Shown: in pieces, positions 1 through 7,889 of the stretch
Numbering within the stretch: position 1 is the first letter of the stretch
Layout of the letters: every line of letters begins with the position of its first letter
Assembly (NCBI GenBank): GCA_002811675.1
Contig: PDIM01010367.1
Span: 41,981-64,230 of the forward strand
Direction of reading: 5' to 3'
From: Ichthyosporea sp. XGB-2017a
Lineage: Eukaryota; Opisthokonta; Ichthyosporea
DNA: 22,250 nt
Translations under genes and position numbers: made by a program
Notes under the pieces: model-generated
The model's input: only the letters and a program-made list of their open reading frames with translations
Databases searched by the model: none
Told to the model about the DNA's origin: nothing

Positions 1-101
1 TATTTTTTTGTTGTTTTTGTTGGAAATCTCTTTTGATAAATATCCAACAACTCTTACTTTTTTTGTTTTTTTTTTTGCTTAAATTACTATAATCCGTCAC
101 C

Positions 102-1076
102 ATGCAGGCGTGGATGCTTTATCTCGGTGGCGTTGTCATTTGTATTATACTCCTCATTATCAAATCCCTCTCTAACAAAAACAAAGCAAAACTAAAAGCA
201 GACTCGGATGCTGCTTCTTCTTCTTCTTCTTCGGTGGTGCAAGGAGGAGCCAGTTCTGGTGTAACTGCAGCCGCCACAAGGAACAGAGGACCGCGGAATC
301 GAATGAGAGGAGGAGGAGGAGGAGAACAAGGAAGAACAAGAAGAGGAGATTACGAAGAAGAAGAGGAGGGGAATCAGTCACGTGGGATTAATCACGAAGG
401 AGGGGCTGAAGGAGATTTGAGTGATGGGGAAAGGGAAGAAGCAGTGAAGGTGATTGGGAAAAAGAAACAGGCGAAACTGGAAGCGAAAGAGGAGCGACGG
501 TTGGAACGGGAACGGGAAGAGCGAGAACGGGCGGAGAAGAAGCGGCGTGAGGAGTTGATTTACCAGGAGAGATTAAAACAGGAGGAGAAGGAGAGACTGG
601 CAGAGGAGCTGGAGGAGAAACGGGAGCAGGATCGGTTGGCGGAGATTGCGCGGAAGGAAGAGGAGGAGTACCAGAAGTGGAAACTTTCAATGGAAGTTGG
701 GGACGAAGGGGAAGATGCCGCGGATGGAGATGGCGGGAAGGCGAAGGAGGAGGATTTGATTAACAAATTTGTGGAGCATATCAAGGAGAATAAGGTGATT
801 GTGCTGGAGGATTTAGGAGTGAAGTTTAAACTGAAACAACAGGACGTGATTGTTCGCGTGAAGAAGATTGAGGAGATGGGGCTTATCACGGGACTGATGG
901 ATGATCGAGGAAAGTATATTTATATATCCGAGAAGGAGATGAAGGATGTGGCAAAGTTTTTACGCCAGCAAGGACGCGTATCTCTGCAGGATATCTCCGA
1001 GAGGAGTAACAGGTTGATTGATTTGAATTCAGCGGCAAAGAAGGACAATGTACAGGCGAAAATTAACGTTGCTTAA
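102..1076 (+). CDS. DDRGK1: DDRGK domain-containing protein 1 (UFMylation adaptor)
   Basis: The 324-residue protein is close to the family's usual length (about 315). An N-terminal hydrophobic segment (residues 7-21) would anchor it in the ER membrane. A low-complexity Ser/Gly/Arg part follows (about 36-82), then a long charged Glu/Lys/Arg helix (about 110-195), then a C-terminal winged-helix-like domain (about 217-310). That domain carries the name-giving DDRGK motif at 267-271, inside MDDRGKYIYIS. In the known family this protein is the ER-bound partner of UFL1 and directs UFM1 ligation, for example on ribosomes and in ER-phagy. The start sits in a good context (CACCATGC) after a T-rich leader. 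The gene is a single exon, unlike typical animal orthologues. Its 3' end faces the next gene only 86 nt away. Identification is firm. Confidence 0.96.
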   Translation: MQAWMLYLGGVVICIILLIIKSLSNKNKAKLKADSDAASSSSSSVVQGGASSGVTAAATRNRGPRNRMRGGGGGEQGRTRRGDYEEEEEGNQSRGINHEGGAEGDLSDGEREEAVKVIGKKKQAKLEAKEERRLEREREERERAEKKRREELIYQERLKQEEKERLAEELEEKREQDRLAEIARKEEEEYQKWKLSMEVGDEGEDAADGDGGKAKEEDLINKFVEHIKENKVIVLEDLGVKFKLKQQDVIVRVKKIEEMGLITGLMDDRGKYIYISEKEMKDVAKFLRQQGRVSLQDISERSNRLIDLNSAAKKDNVQAKINVA

Positions 1077-1085
1077 ATTTGCAAT

Positions 1086-1091
1086 AATAAA
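1086..1091 (+). terminator. Poly(A) signal of DDRGK1
   Basis: AATAAA begins 10 nt after the stop codon, so the 3' UTR must be very short. Cleavage would fall in the 86-nt gap before the convergent methyltransferase gene. Confidence 0.7.
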
Positions 1092-1161
1092 GTATAATGC
1101 GATATTGCGCAAGTTTCGTTGGGACGAAAAACATCCATAAGACGAAAGGCGATTCAAATCT

Positions 1162-1167
1162 TTTATT
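1162..1167 (-). terminator. Poly(A) signal overlapping the methyltransferase stop codon
   Basis: On the minus strand the last codons read GAA TAA AAG, so AATAAA contains the stop codon itself. The 3' UTR is therefore probably only 10-30 nt. Confidence 0.6.
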
Positions 1168-2494
1168 CTAACGATATGCCTTTTTTCAATTCTTCGATCA
1201 GGCCCAAATCAGTAGGGGTATAATCATCCTGTGTCTTCATGTTCTTCCATACGTCGATGTAGTTTACCCCCACCCGGTTTTTAAAAGGCGGCTGGTGTGC
1301 ATTGAGGACTTGTGTGGGATTAGCGGTAAGATAATCCTCACCAATAAAAGACGGTGCCATCTTTACAAATACAAACTCGGAACAACACCTGGAGGGCGAT
1401 GCAATGTTGGGCTCTTTGTGGGCAACAGCGTAATTGCCAAACCGAACAAAGTTCAGCATCAGTTCGTGAGTTACTAGATAGGCTTCTTGCCAGGAGTATC
1501 CATAATTCTCCCCAGAGTGAACTTCGATTAAGATTTGCTCAAAATTAAACTGTGGAACGGCGGGTTGCTCCGGTGTTGGCTCCACAAAGTACTCCTTAAA
1601 TGTTGCATACTCTGCCCCTTCGACGTCAATCTTTAACACAGTAATGGACACTCCTTCATGTCCCAACGCACTGATAACTGTTGGGAGGCGATAAACCTGT
1701 CGATCAAGCAATTTCCCATCAGCATCAACAGGTCCATCAGTTCCGGAAACACCCCATTTGTGGTATTTAACAAAGCCGGGGGGTGTTGGATTCTCCACAG
1801 TGTGATCAAAAGTGTGGATTTCGCAATATGGATACAGCTGGTGTATAGATTCCTCAAAGCCATATTCATTATTAGAACCAACCGAGTACACCAAGCATTT
1901 TCTTTGGCCACCGCCAAGAAGTCGCTCAGGATCACACAGCCACTTTCCTCCTTCTCCTATGAGGCCCAGGCGCATCTCTTCCGGACAGGAAATTTCCGCC
2001 TCCCAGGCTGTTTGGTAGTACACGTAAGCATCGCTAAATTGGAAATTTGTTATGCCATACATATTCAGCAAACGCTGTCGTCTAGCAATCTTCTTCACAC
2101 GCTTCCACTGCTCGTCAGGAAGGCAAAAGATCCCATTGCTATCCTTCAGCGCCTCTTCGCATCCAAATGACGCTGGTTCGTGACGCGACGACAAACTGTT
2201 AAAAACTTCGGTTGCGATTGCCCTAAAATGAGAGTCCCTGACGTCTTCCATTTGAAGATTTGCATTCCAGGTATTTTGAAATGGCACTGCTGGTGAAGGG
2301 GATTGCCCACTAGGAGGGCTAGCAGCCTTGTACAAAACAAAAAAAAGAATGATACAGAGAAGCAGAAGGGCAAGCATCACTCGTCGATGAGAACGGGGGG
2401 AGGAAGTGATTGTGAAGAACATTGTCTGATACATGGACAGCAACTGCGTAGTGAGACTTTTGGATTCCTGTAAATGCTCACAGTCGATCACCAT
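1163..2494 (-). CDS. METTL24-like type II membrane methyltransferase
   Basis: This 443-residue protein has a cytoplasmic N-terminus, one transmembrane segment (about 40-56), a Pro/Ser stem and a lumenal catalytic domain. Visible methyltransferase features are VYSVGSNNEYGFE (202-214, SAM-binding loop region), HTFDHT (227-232) and LKIDVEGAE (287-295), the hallmark of FkbM/METTL24-type proteins. A C-terminal CCSEFVFVK (370-378) also fits METTL24-like proteins. The topology suggests a Golgi or ER lumenal enzyme acting on glycans or secreted substrates; the real substrate is unknown. Met-21, Met-25 and Met-40 are alternative starts, but Met-1 keeps a plausible cytoplasmic tail. The gene is one exon with no TATA box seen upstream. 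Confidence 0.85.
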   Translation of the reverse strand: MVIDCEHLQESKSLTTQLLSMYQTMFFTITSSPRSHRRVMLALLLLCIILFFVLYKAASPPSGQSPSPAVPFQNTWNANLQMEDVRDSHFRAIATEVFNSLSSRHEPASFGCEEALKDSNGIFCLPDEQWKRVKKIARRQRLLNMYGITNFQFSDAYVYYQTAWEAEISCPEEMRLGLIGEGGKWLCDPERLLGGGQRKCLVYSVGSNNEYGFEESIHQLYPYCEIHTFDHTVENPTPPGFVKYHKWGVSGTDGPVDADGKLLDRQVYRLPTVISALGHEGVSITVLKIDVEGAEYATFKEYFVEPTPEQPAVPQFNFEQILIEVHSGENYGYSWQEAYLVTHELMLNFVRFGNYAVAHKEPNIASPSRCCSEFVFVKMAPSFIGEDYLTANPTQVLNAHQPPFKNRVGVNYIDVWKNMKTQDDYTPTDLGLIEELKKGISLE

Positions 2495-2688
2495 TGCCTA
2501 AATAACTCACAAACTTACAATAACCAACACAACACAAATCAAAATCAGGGATCTTTGTCTTTCCTCTTTGCAGATAACGACGGGACGGAGATGGAGATGC
2601 TTTTACTCAATCCAGCCTCAAAAGGAAAAACAATGCGACATACCAGAAGACAGGCAGTCTTGTCCCCTCCAAATTCCATTTAAAGCAT

Positions 2689-2704
2689 CAGCTGTGCACA
2701 GCTG
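2689..2704. promoter_or_regulatory. 16-nt perfect palindrome with two E-boxes
   Basis: CAGCTGTGCACAGCTG is fully self-complementary and holds two CAGCTG E-box cores 4 nt apart. It lies about 195 nt upstream of the methyltransferase start. A bHLH-type site is inferred from the core sequence only. Confidence 0.45.
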
Positions 2705-2722
2705 CACCTATAAATTACAAAC

Positions 2723-2734
2723 TCCCTTAAGGGA
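2723..2734. promoter_or_regulatory. 12-nt perfect palindrome TCCCTTAAGGGA
   Basis: This self-complementary 12-mer lies 18 nt from the E-box palindrome and about 230 nt upstream of the methyltransferase start. It may be a binding site for a dimeric factor; no factor is recognised. Confidence 0.3.
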
Positions 2735-2980
2735 ATTAAAACTTAAAGGGGCAGTTTTTTTTTTCTATCACATTTTTTTTATTGTGATTATTTGATTCTT
2801 CGGATTATTTCAGATAGCTTTTTTTTAAAAAAGGCTCTGGTCTGTTTGTTAGAGGTCCACAAAGTGGGTTAGAAAGAGTGAGATAAGACAAATACAAAGT
2901 GTTGAATTACTGAATTGATATATATAATATATTATATATGGTGAATAGATAAAGTTTCTCTTAACATGTCAGATGCATCA

Positions 2981-5481
2981 TCATACGCCTTCTTCTGCTT
3001 CCACTTTCGAAAGATAAGAAGCAAAATTCCCACCTCCCCCTGTACCGGAACCACCACCACTTGATATCGCTGCGCCTGTTGCACCCGCAAGCCCTCCCAG
3101 CCCCGCACTGGCCCCAGAATTAAGTCCTATCCCGGTATCCAGCATCGCCATCATCCCCGACAAATCCACATTGTTCGCTGCTGTGGCCGCCGAGAAGAGT
3201 CCCCCGGGGGTTGGTGCCGCCCCGCTGCTGATAAAGTTCCCGTTACCAATCCCTGCCACTCCAACCGTGCCCGCGGGTGGTGGATGAGACATGCTCGTGT
3301 TTTGCTGCATGCTATTATCCAACACTCGAGACTCGGTATTAAGAAGAAACTTGAATTCGTCATGTTTGCGTTGCATCTTTACATTCAAAACCAAAATAAT
3401 AATTGTCAAAACCAAAATATAATAATTGAATAAACACAAGATATTTTCCAAACAAGACAAAAAAGACATAATAGAAATCAAAAACTTACATCTTTTAGTC
3501 GCTGCTTCGTGTTAAGATGATCCTGTTCCAATGCCTGTCTGACAGCATTCTTCTCCAGCTCATTCTGCTCAATTTGAGCCTTCTGCAGTTCCAATTTATC
3601 CATCAGTTTGCCCAGTTTCTTTTTGTATGACGCTTTAACCTTCTTTGCCGCATTAAACAGTTCATCATAACTGCTTTTTATCGATGCAATCCCTTCTTCC
3701 AACTCCTTCCGCTCCTGCATATTCTGCTCCTTTAATTGCTCCCGCTCTTTCGTGAGTTTTTCCTTTTCACCCACCCACTTGTGCCGTTCTCGTTCCAGCA
3801 ATACCAGGCGCTCCTCAGTCCGCACAAGACTATTTTCACACAACTCCTTCTCGCGTGCACAAACAACCATTTTTCCCTCCAACTCAACGAGATTTTTCTG
3901 CATAGAACTCAGCTCATTCAGCGCCTGTTCCTGCTCATCGCGTTTTTCAAGCAGTTCTTTCCGGTTACGGTCTACTTCCACCCGACTGTGATCCACCTGG
4001 GCCAATTTGGATTCCAGCTCAGCCTTTTCTTCATTCAACTCGCGCAGTCGCGAACTAAGCTGTTCCTCACTGGAGATTTTCGTCGCCTGCAAACTATTCA
4101 ATTGCGCCTCCAATTCACACTTTTGATCTTCCACCAGTCGGATTTTCTTCCACTCTTCCTCCCGCGCCTGATGCACTCGCGCCACCGATTCCTTTTCCTG
4201 CTCCTCCATTTTCATCTGCAGGTCATGGATCGTCCCTTGCAGCTCCTCAATCTGAAACTTATCCGTCTCAATGTGCTGCTGACACGCCCGCACCTCTGCC
4301 TCGAGTTCATTCTTCGCCTCCAGAAAGTCCATCTTCAATTGACTATACTCGATATTAAAGTTATGCACCGTGTCCTCACTCTTTGCACGCAAATCAGATA
4401 CCTCACGCTCCAACTCCTCAATCTGATGCTGAAAATCCACACTCTCCTTCCGATACGTCTCCGCCTCATTCATCGCCCGCTTATTCGCCTGTCGCAGCGA
4501 ATCCAACTCACTCTCCGCCTCTTTCACATGCGACTTTGCCTCGCTTAGCTGCCGCGCGTGAAGCATCCGCGCCTGCTCCGTCTGCACATTGTTCTGCTCT
4601 TTACTCGCACGCACTTCAGACAGCTCTGTGAGTAGATTTTGCATTTTAACCTGCATTTCCTGATTATCCCTCTGCAACAATCGCATATTCCTCACATCCC
4701 CACTCTCATTCGCACTCGTCTTCTCATTTTGTAAATCACTAATCTGCTGTTTCAAATCCCGCACCTGCGAGCTGTGGATACACATAATCTCACTAATGTG
4801 GCCTTTGGTTTCAAGCAGCTGCTGCTCGTGCACGGTTTTAAGCAGTTCATGATCCCTGCGCAGTTGAAAAAAACAGCTTCGGTACTGCTCCATATCCTTC
4901 AAAAGCGTTTCGCATTTCTGCCGATGGGGGATCTCCAATTCCTCGAGGATTTGCACACGAAGCATCTCAATCTCCTTCGGGCTCATAATGTGCTGCCTCA
5001 TATCGGAGATTTTCGCATCTTTAATATCATTTTCTGCTCGTAATTTGGAGATTTTAGTTTCTAATTCTTGTTCCCGGGATCGGAATTCCTCCATCAACTG
5101 CCCGTGCCGCTCCTTCAGGTCCTCATTCGACGACGAAAGCTGCACGTGGGCAGATTTCAACGTTTCGAAATTACATTTGAACGTTTCGTTCTCCATCCGC
5201 AGTTTGGTAATCAGCGATAATGTGATATTGAGATCATTTTGTAGATCCACCACGGAATGGGAGCTACCAATCTGCGGGGGAAGGCCCCGGGAAGGAAGAT
5301 TAGGAGGAGGAGAAGAGGGATTAACAAGATGTGGCTGCTGAGAAGAAGAAGAAAGCGCCGCAGCAGCAAACGAAGAAGGATTTTGATTATTTTGATTTGG
5401 CTGGTTATTGTTATTCGTTGTGTTGTTATTTCCACCTCCCATTGAGGGATTTGTGGTGGAGTTTAGTTGAGGAGATTCCAT
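2981..5481 (-). CDS. CEP83: CEP83 (CCDC41) centriolar distal appendage protein, two exons
   Basis: Exon 1 is 5481-3490 (664 codons) and exon 2 is 3376-2981 (131 codons plus stop), giving about 795 residues against about 700 in human. An Asn/Ser/Pro-rich N-terminus leads into continuous coiled coil from about residue 79. SPKEIEMLRVQILEELEIP (about 167-185) matches the conserved CEP83 N-terminal segment. The splice joins RLKD to MQRKHDEFKFLL, rebuilding the conserved CEP83 C-terminal RLKD-x-QRRHNEFR-like motif. A Gly/Ala/Ser-rich tail follows and is not typical of the family. In animals CEP83 docks the mother centriole to the membrane and is needed for cilium formation, so this organism probably builds cilia or flagella. 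The start chosen is MESPQ at 5481; an in-frame ATG at 5562 would add 27 Phe/Pro/Ser-rich residues. Confidence 0.92.
3377..3489 (-). other. CEP83: Spliceosomal intron in CEP83 (113 nt, phase 0)
   Basis: On the minus strand the donor is GAT|GTAAGT and the acceptor is TGTAAAG|ATG. The intron is AT-rich and contains an in-frame stop soon after the donor, so unspliced reading ends early as ...KDVSF. Splicing joins codons in phase 0 and restores the conserved C-terminal motif, which is strong independent support. It is the only clear intron in the window. Confidence 0.9.
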
Positions 5482-5721
5482 TACTGAAGAAGAAGAAGGG
5501 GCGGGGGGAGGGGGAAAGGAGGAAAGAGGGATGAAGAGAGGAGGGATGAAAAAGAAACACAAGAAAAAAGAACTTTTTGTTTCGGGTTAAATTAAATCTT
5601 GCTGATTTTTAAAAAATGATTCAAAAAAGAAAACAAAATGAAAAAGGAAATAAGGATTTCTTTTTTTTTCTTTTTAATGTAATCAAATTAACTCAAAAAC
5701 GAAAATCTAATGTAATTATAA

Positions 5722-5722
<1 letters not shown>

Positions 5723-5770
<48 letters not shown>
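5723..5770 (+). repeat. Poly(A) homopolymer, 48 nt
   Basis: An unbroken run of 48 A residues lies between CEP83 and the secreted-protein gene. No plus-strand gene precedes it, so a retroposition tail is not supported. It may be a nucleosome-excluding promoter tract for CEP83 or a slippage-expanded repeat; the exact length in any assembly is doubtful. Confidence 0.9.
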
Positions 5771-5772
<2 letters not shown>

Positions 5773-5913
5773 GGTTGTTATTTTAAGAACAAAGGTAGCC
5801 TATAGGACAAATGAAAATTACCAAAGGGAGAAGAATGATGACGATGGCGCCATCGATCAACACATCCATCAATCCTGGCCACCGCGCTGGCTTGGAACAA
5901 CATTACATAATAT

Positions 5914-5965
5914 GTACTGTAATTAGGGGCCGATGAAAATAATTAAGAACCCATCAAATATATGG
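5914..5965 (+). promoter_or_regulatory. Shared upstream motif cluster, copy 1
   Basis: In order: GTACTGTAA (5914-5922, reverse complement of TTACAGTAC), AATTAGGGGCC (5921-5931), AATAATTAAGA (5938-5948), CCCATCAA (5950-5957) and ATATATGG (5958-5965). AATTAGGGGCC and ATATATGG recur with similar spacing at 14164-14202. AATAATTAAGA followed by a CATCAA-like stretch recurs at 19603. The cluster is about 240-290 nt upstream of the start at 6202. A transcription control role is inferred from recurrence and position. Confidence 0.5.
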
Positions 5966-6105
5966 GAGGATAAGTCCTTCAAATGCACAAGCAAAATATA
6001 AACTGCAGGAAATATTAATTTGGTGAAGACGTGGGGAAGGGAAGAGCAGGTGCCAGGTTCTATGAACTTTTCTTCTACTTTGACGCGAGCTATTTTCAGG
6101 ACTAT

Positions 6106-6113
6106 TATAAAAG
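6106..6113 (+). promoter_or_regulatory. TATA box (TATAAAAG) of the 491-residue secreted protein gene
   Basis: A consensus TATA box 96 nt upstream of the start codon, implying a 5' leader of roughly 65 nt. Confidence 0.75.
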
Positions 6114-6201
6114 GAGAACGAGTTGACTGGACACCCACACGGGGGTTAAACAAAACCAAAAGATCTCTTTGTAGCTGATTTTAATAAGTTGATTTTCGAA
6201 A

Positions 6202-7677
6202 ATGGATCTCCACCCACATGTTGTTTCTTCCCTGATGGTATTGTGTGGGGGAGTGTTTATGTTATTGTTGCTTCAAACACAAATCGTATATGCGGATAGT
6301 ATCTTGCCTGCCCCCAATTCCCCCCGTGATTTGATGACCCGCGTGGACACTGCCCGCATCTCCCAGACAGTGGCTGAAGACATCTCCCATCAGGTGAGTC
6401 AGTGGGCCACCACCCCAGATGCTGGGAAATGGAAAAACCAGTTAGACCCCAGTGAGTTTTCCGAAAAATTGCGCTTTGTGAATGGGAATATCAGTAGTAT
6501 GATCAGCCCCAGTCTGCAGAACGAGTTGTATACGAATTATATCAACACCGCTCAATATGCCAAAGATGTCAAAACGTTCACTGGCTCGGATTTCTCCAGG
6601 TTGTCCCCTCCTCACTTCCGTCGAGTTTACACCATGATGACCCAAAAGGAGTACGATGCCTATTGCCCGAAGGCGTTCGGTGCTGCGTGGGGGAACGCGG
6701 ATGGTGCCAAAGTGCTGAATAGGACAGCTACCCGTGTTTTTGCTGGTGCCCATGGAGGTGTCCCATCCGATGCCATGGTGCAAGCGAAATTGAATCAGGT
6801 CATTACCCAATTGGAATCGGGAGCGAAAAATTCCGCCAGGAAGATGGTTGTAAACCAAGTAAATGATGCCACCAAGAAAACTTCTTCAGACTCTTCCAAC
6901 CGTGCTGTCCGAGCCCTTGACCCGTCCACACTAGCGGAGGAAATGTTCGACTACTTTTTCGGGGACGAATTCTCTGATGAAAATATTCAGGTGAGTAATG
7001 AGGATAGGTTGCATTTGTTCGAAGATATCTCAAACGCAATGGATGGTGAGGGAAATTTTCATGAGACATCAGCGTTTAAGAGTAGAGTAGAAAAGATTGG
7101 TGACGAATTGAGTCATGGATGGGGCAAATTGGTGGAAAAGATGGTGACGGAACCTTTGGGGTGGCTTTCTAATTTCCTTTTCAATGAGGGGAGAGATAAT
7201 ATTCAGGAACACGCTAATAGGGAGCAAGAGTGGGGAATTGAGCTCATGCCCTACTTGGAGAATCATATCACCAATGAAGACACGTCTTTTGACAAGGAAA
7301 ACTTCGTTCAAAAACAATTCCATGAGATGTATGAGACATGGGTTGAGCAAGAACTTGGAGATGCGCTGAGTGACCAAGGCATTGAAATGACAGAAATGGT
7401 AAAAAGTGAAAAAGGAATTGAGCAGTTGGAATCCATCCGAGATGCCACTGCTGAGAAAATCAAAGGCATGGATCCCAAAAACAATGCCAAAGATTTGGAA
7501 GCATTGCAAGCTCAATTTGGAGATATTGCAATTGATATGGCCAAAGCAATAGACCCAAGCATCGAGCCCAATGCTAATGACCATCCAGTTGACCCCCACC
7601 CGAACCATGGGAGGGATGACCCTGACGTCCATCCCGATGATCCTTATCCAAACGATGACCCTCACCACGAACTATAA
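6202..7677 (+). CDS. Secreted 491-residue protein of unknown family
   Basis: I do not recognise this protein. Residues 1-31 look like a signal peptide (hydrophobic core about 10-30, then ADS). The mature part is mostly soluble and looks helical, with a single cysteine (Cys-155) and possible N-glycosylation sites at Asn-96 and Asn-173. From about residue 457 it becomes a His/Asp/Pro/Asn-rich tail ending in PHHEL. The last four residues resemble the H/K-D-E-L ER-retrieval signal but have His where Asp or Glu is normal. The tail could also bind metal ions. The gene is a single exon with a TATA box, and its stop overlaps AATAAA. It opens the block of five secreted-protein genes. Two exact CAG|GTGAGT donor-like strings occur in frame (6391-6399, 6988-6996). 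Confidence 0.85.
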   Translation: MDLHPHVVSSLMVLCGGVFMLLLLQTQIVYADSILPAPNSPRDLMTRVDTARISQTVAEDISHQVSQWATTPDAGKWKNQLDPSEFSEKLRFVNGNISSMISPSLQNELYTNYINTAQYAKDVKTFTGSDFSRLSPPHFRRVYTMMTQKEYDAYCPKAFGAAWGNADGAKVLNRTATRVFAGAHGGVPSDAMVQAKLNQVITQLESGAKNSARKMVVNQVNDATKKTSSDSSNRAVRALDPSTLAEEMFDYFFGDEFSDENIQVSNEDRLHLFEDISNAMDGEGNFHETSAFKSRVEKIGDELSHGWGKLVEKMVTEPLGWLSNFLFNEGRDNIQEHANREQEWGIELMPYLENHITNEDTSFDKENFVQKQFHEMYETWVEQELGDALSDQGIEMTEMVKSEKGIEQLESIRDATAEKIKGMDPKNNAKDLEALQAQFGDIAIDMAKAIDPSIEPNANDHPVDPHPNHGRDDPDVHPDDPYPNDDPHHEL

Positions 7678-7682
7678 ATAAA
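7677..7682 (+). terminator. Poly(A) signal overlapping the stop of the 491-residue gene
   Basis: AATAAA starts on the last base of the TAA stop. It is the left arm of a perfect 10-bp inverted repeat with the poly(A) signal of the convergent gene (7751-7760). Confidence 0.7.
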
Positions 7683-7686
7683 GGAC

Positions 7687-7718
7687 CAGCGGCCCCTCTC
7701 AATGTGAGCGGGCAGCTG
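7687..7718. other. Imperfect GC-rich hairpin after the poly(A) signal
   Basis: CAGCGGCCC (7687-7695) can pair with GGGCAGCTG (7710-7718) with one mismatch in nine, leaving a 14-nt loop. It lies just after the AATAAA of the secreted-protein gene, so it may mark the cleavage or transcription-termination zone. Confidence 0.4.
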
Positions 7719-7754
7719 ACTTTTTATAGTTACTTCTGTTTTTGCGATTTGTCC

Positions 7755-7760
7755 TTTATT
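7755..7760 (-). terminator. Poly(A) signal of MACPF-like gene A
   Basis: AATAAA on the minus strand, about 130 nt beyond the stop of the gene that ends at 7890. It lies within AATAAAGGAC, the mirror of the plus-strand signal at 7677-7686. Confidence 0.55.
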
Positions 7761-7761
7761 G

Positions 7762-7780
7762 TTTGTGGATTCTCCACAAA
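7762..7780. other. Perfect 8-bp hairpin
   Basis: TTTGTGGA (7762-7769) and TCCACAAA (7773-7780) pair perfectly around a 3-nt loop. It lies between the two convergent poly(A) signals and the minus-strand gene, and could form in the 3' end of either transcript. Confidence 0.5.
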
Positions 7781-7889
7781 AGTATTTCATTATTCACCAC
7801 TCGCGGAACAGGACGACTGGGACGGGGACGGGACGCTCACGGTTAACGGTCAGTGAAATTAAGCCAGTATGCATTTTTAAACTAAAACA

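Larger units (their letters stand above)
2495..2980. other. Intergenic region with two palindromes
   Basis: This 486-nt gap separates the methyltransferase start from the CEP83 stop, both on the minus strand. It must hold the methyltransferase promoter and the CEP83 3' end. I see no TATA box on the minus strand. There are two perfect palindromes (2689-2704 and 2723-2734), several T runs, and an AT palindrome at 2920-2939. No AATAAA is visible close to the CEP83 stop. No gene was recognised. Confidence 0.6.
5482..6201. other. Divergent promoter region of CEP83 and the 491-residue secreted protein
   Basis: This 720-nt region holds the CEP83 5' flank, which is T/A-rich with no TATA box on the minus strand, then a 48-nt A run, then the upstream region of the secreted-protein gene. 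That last part contains a 14-nt palindrome CGATGGCGCCATCG (5842-5855), shared motifs at 5914-5965, and a TATA box at 6106-6113. No further gene is supported. Confidence 0.6.

Noticed and set aside
1658-2170. 170-codon plus-strand open frame opposite the methyltransferase
   Set aside because: It overlaps conserved methyltransferase motifs on the other strand; the composition is random-like.
2981-3481. Separate membrane protein gene starting MISIMSFLSC
   Set aside because: Its hydrophobic N-terminus is translated intron. The downstream part belongs to CEP83 exon 2.
3736-4548. 270-codon plus-strand open frame opposite CEP83
   Set aside because: It is antisense to the coiled-coil exon. Its Leu/Phe/His/Arg-rich composition is what reading the reverse strand of Glu/Lys/Gln codons gives, and it has no domain.
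5723-5770. Poly(A) run as the tail of a retroposed gene
   Set aside because: No plus-strand gene or LINE-like sequence precedes it and no target-site duplication is evident.
7069-7668. 199-codon minus-strand open frame opposite the 491-residue gene
   Set aside because: It is a shadow of the real frame, with no signal peptide or motif and no promoter or poly(A) support.
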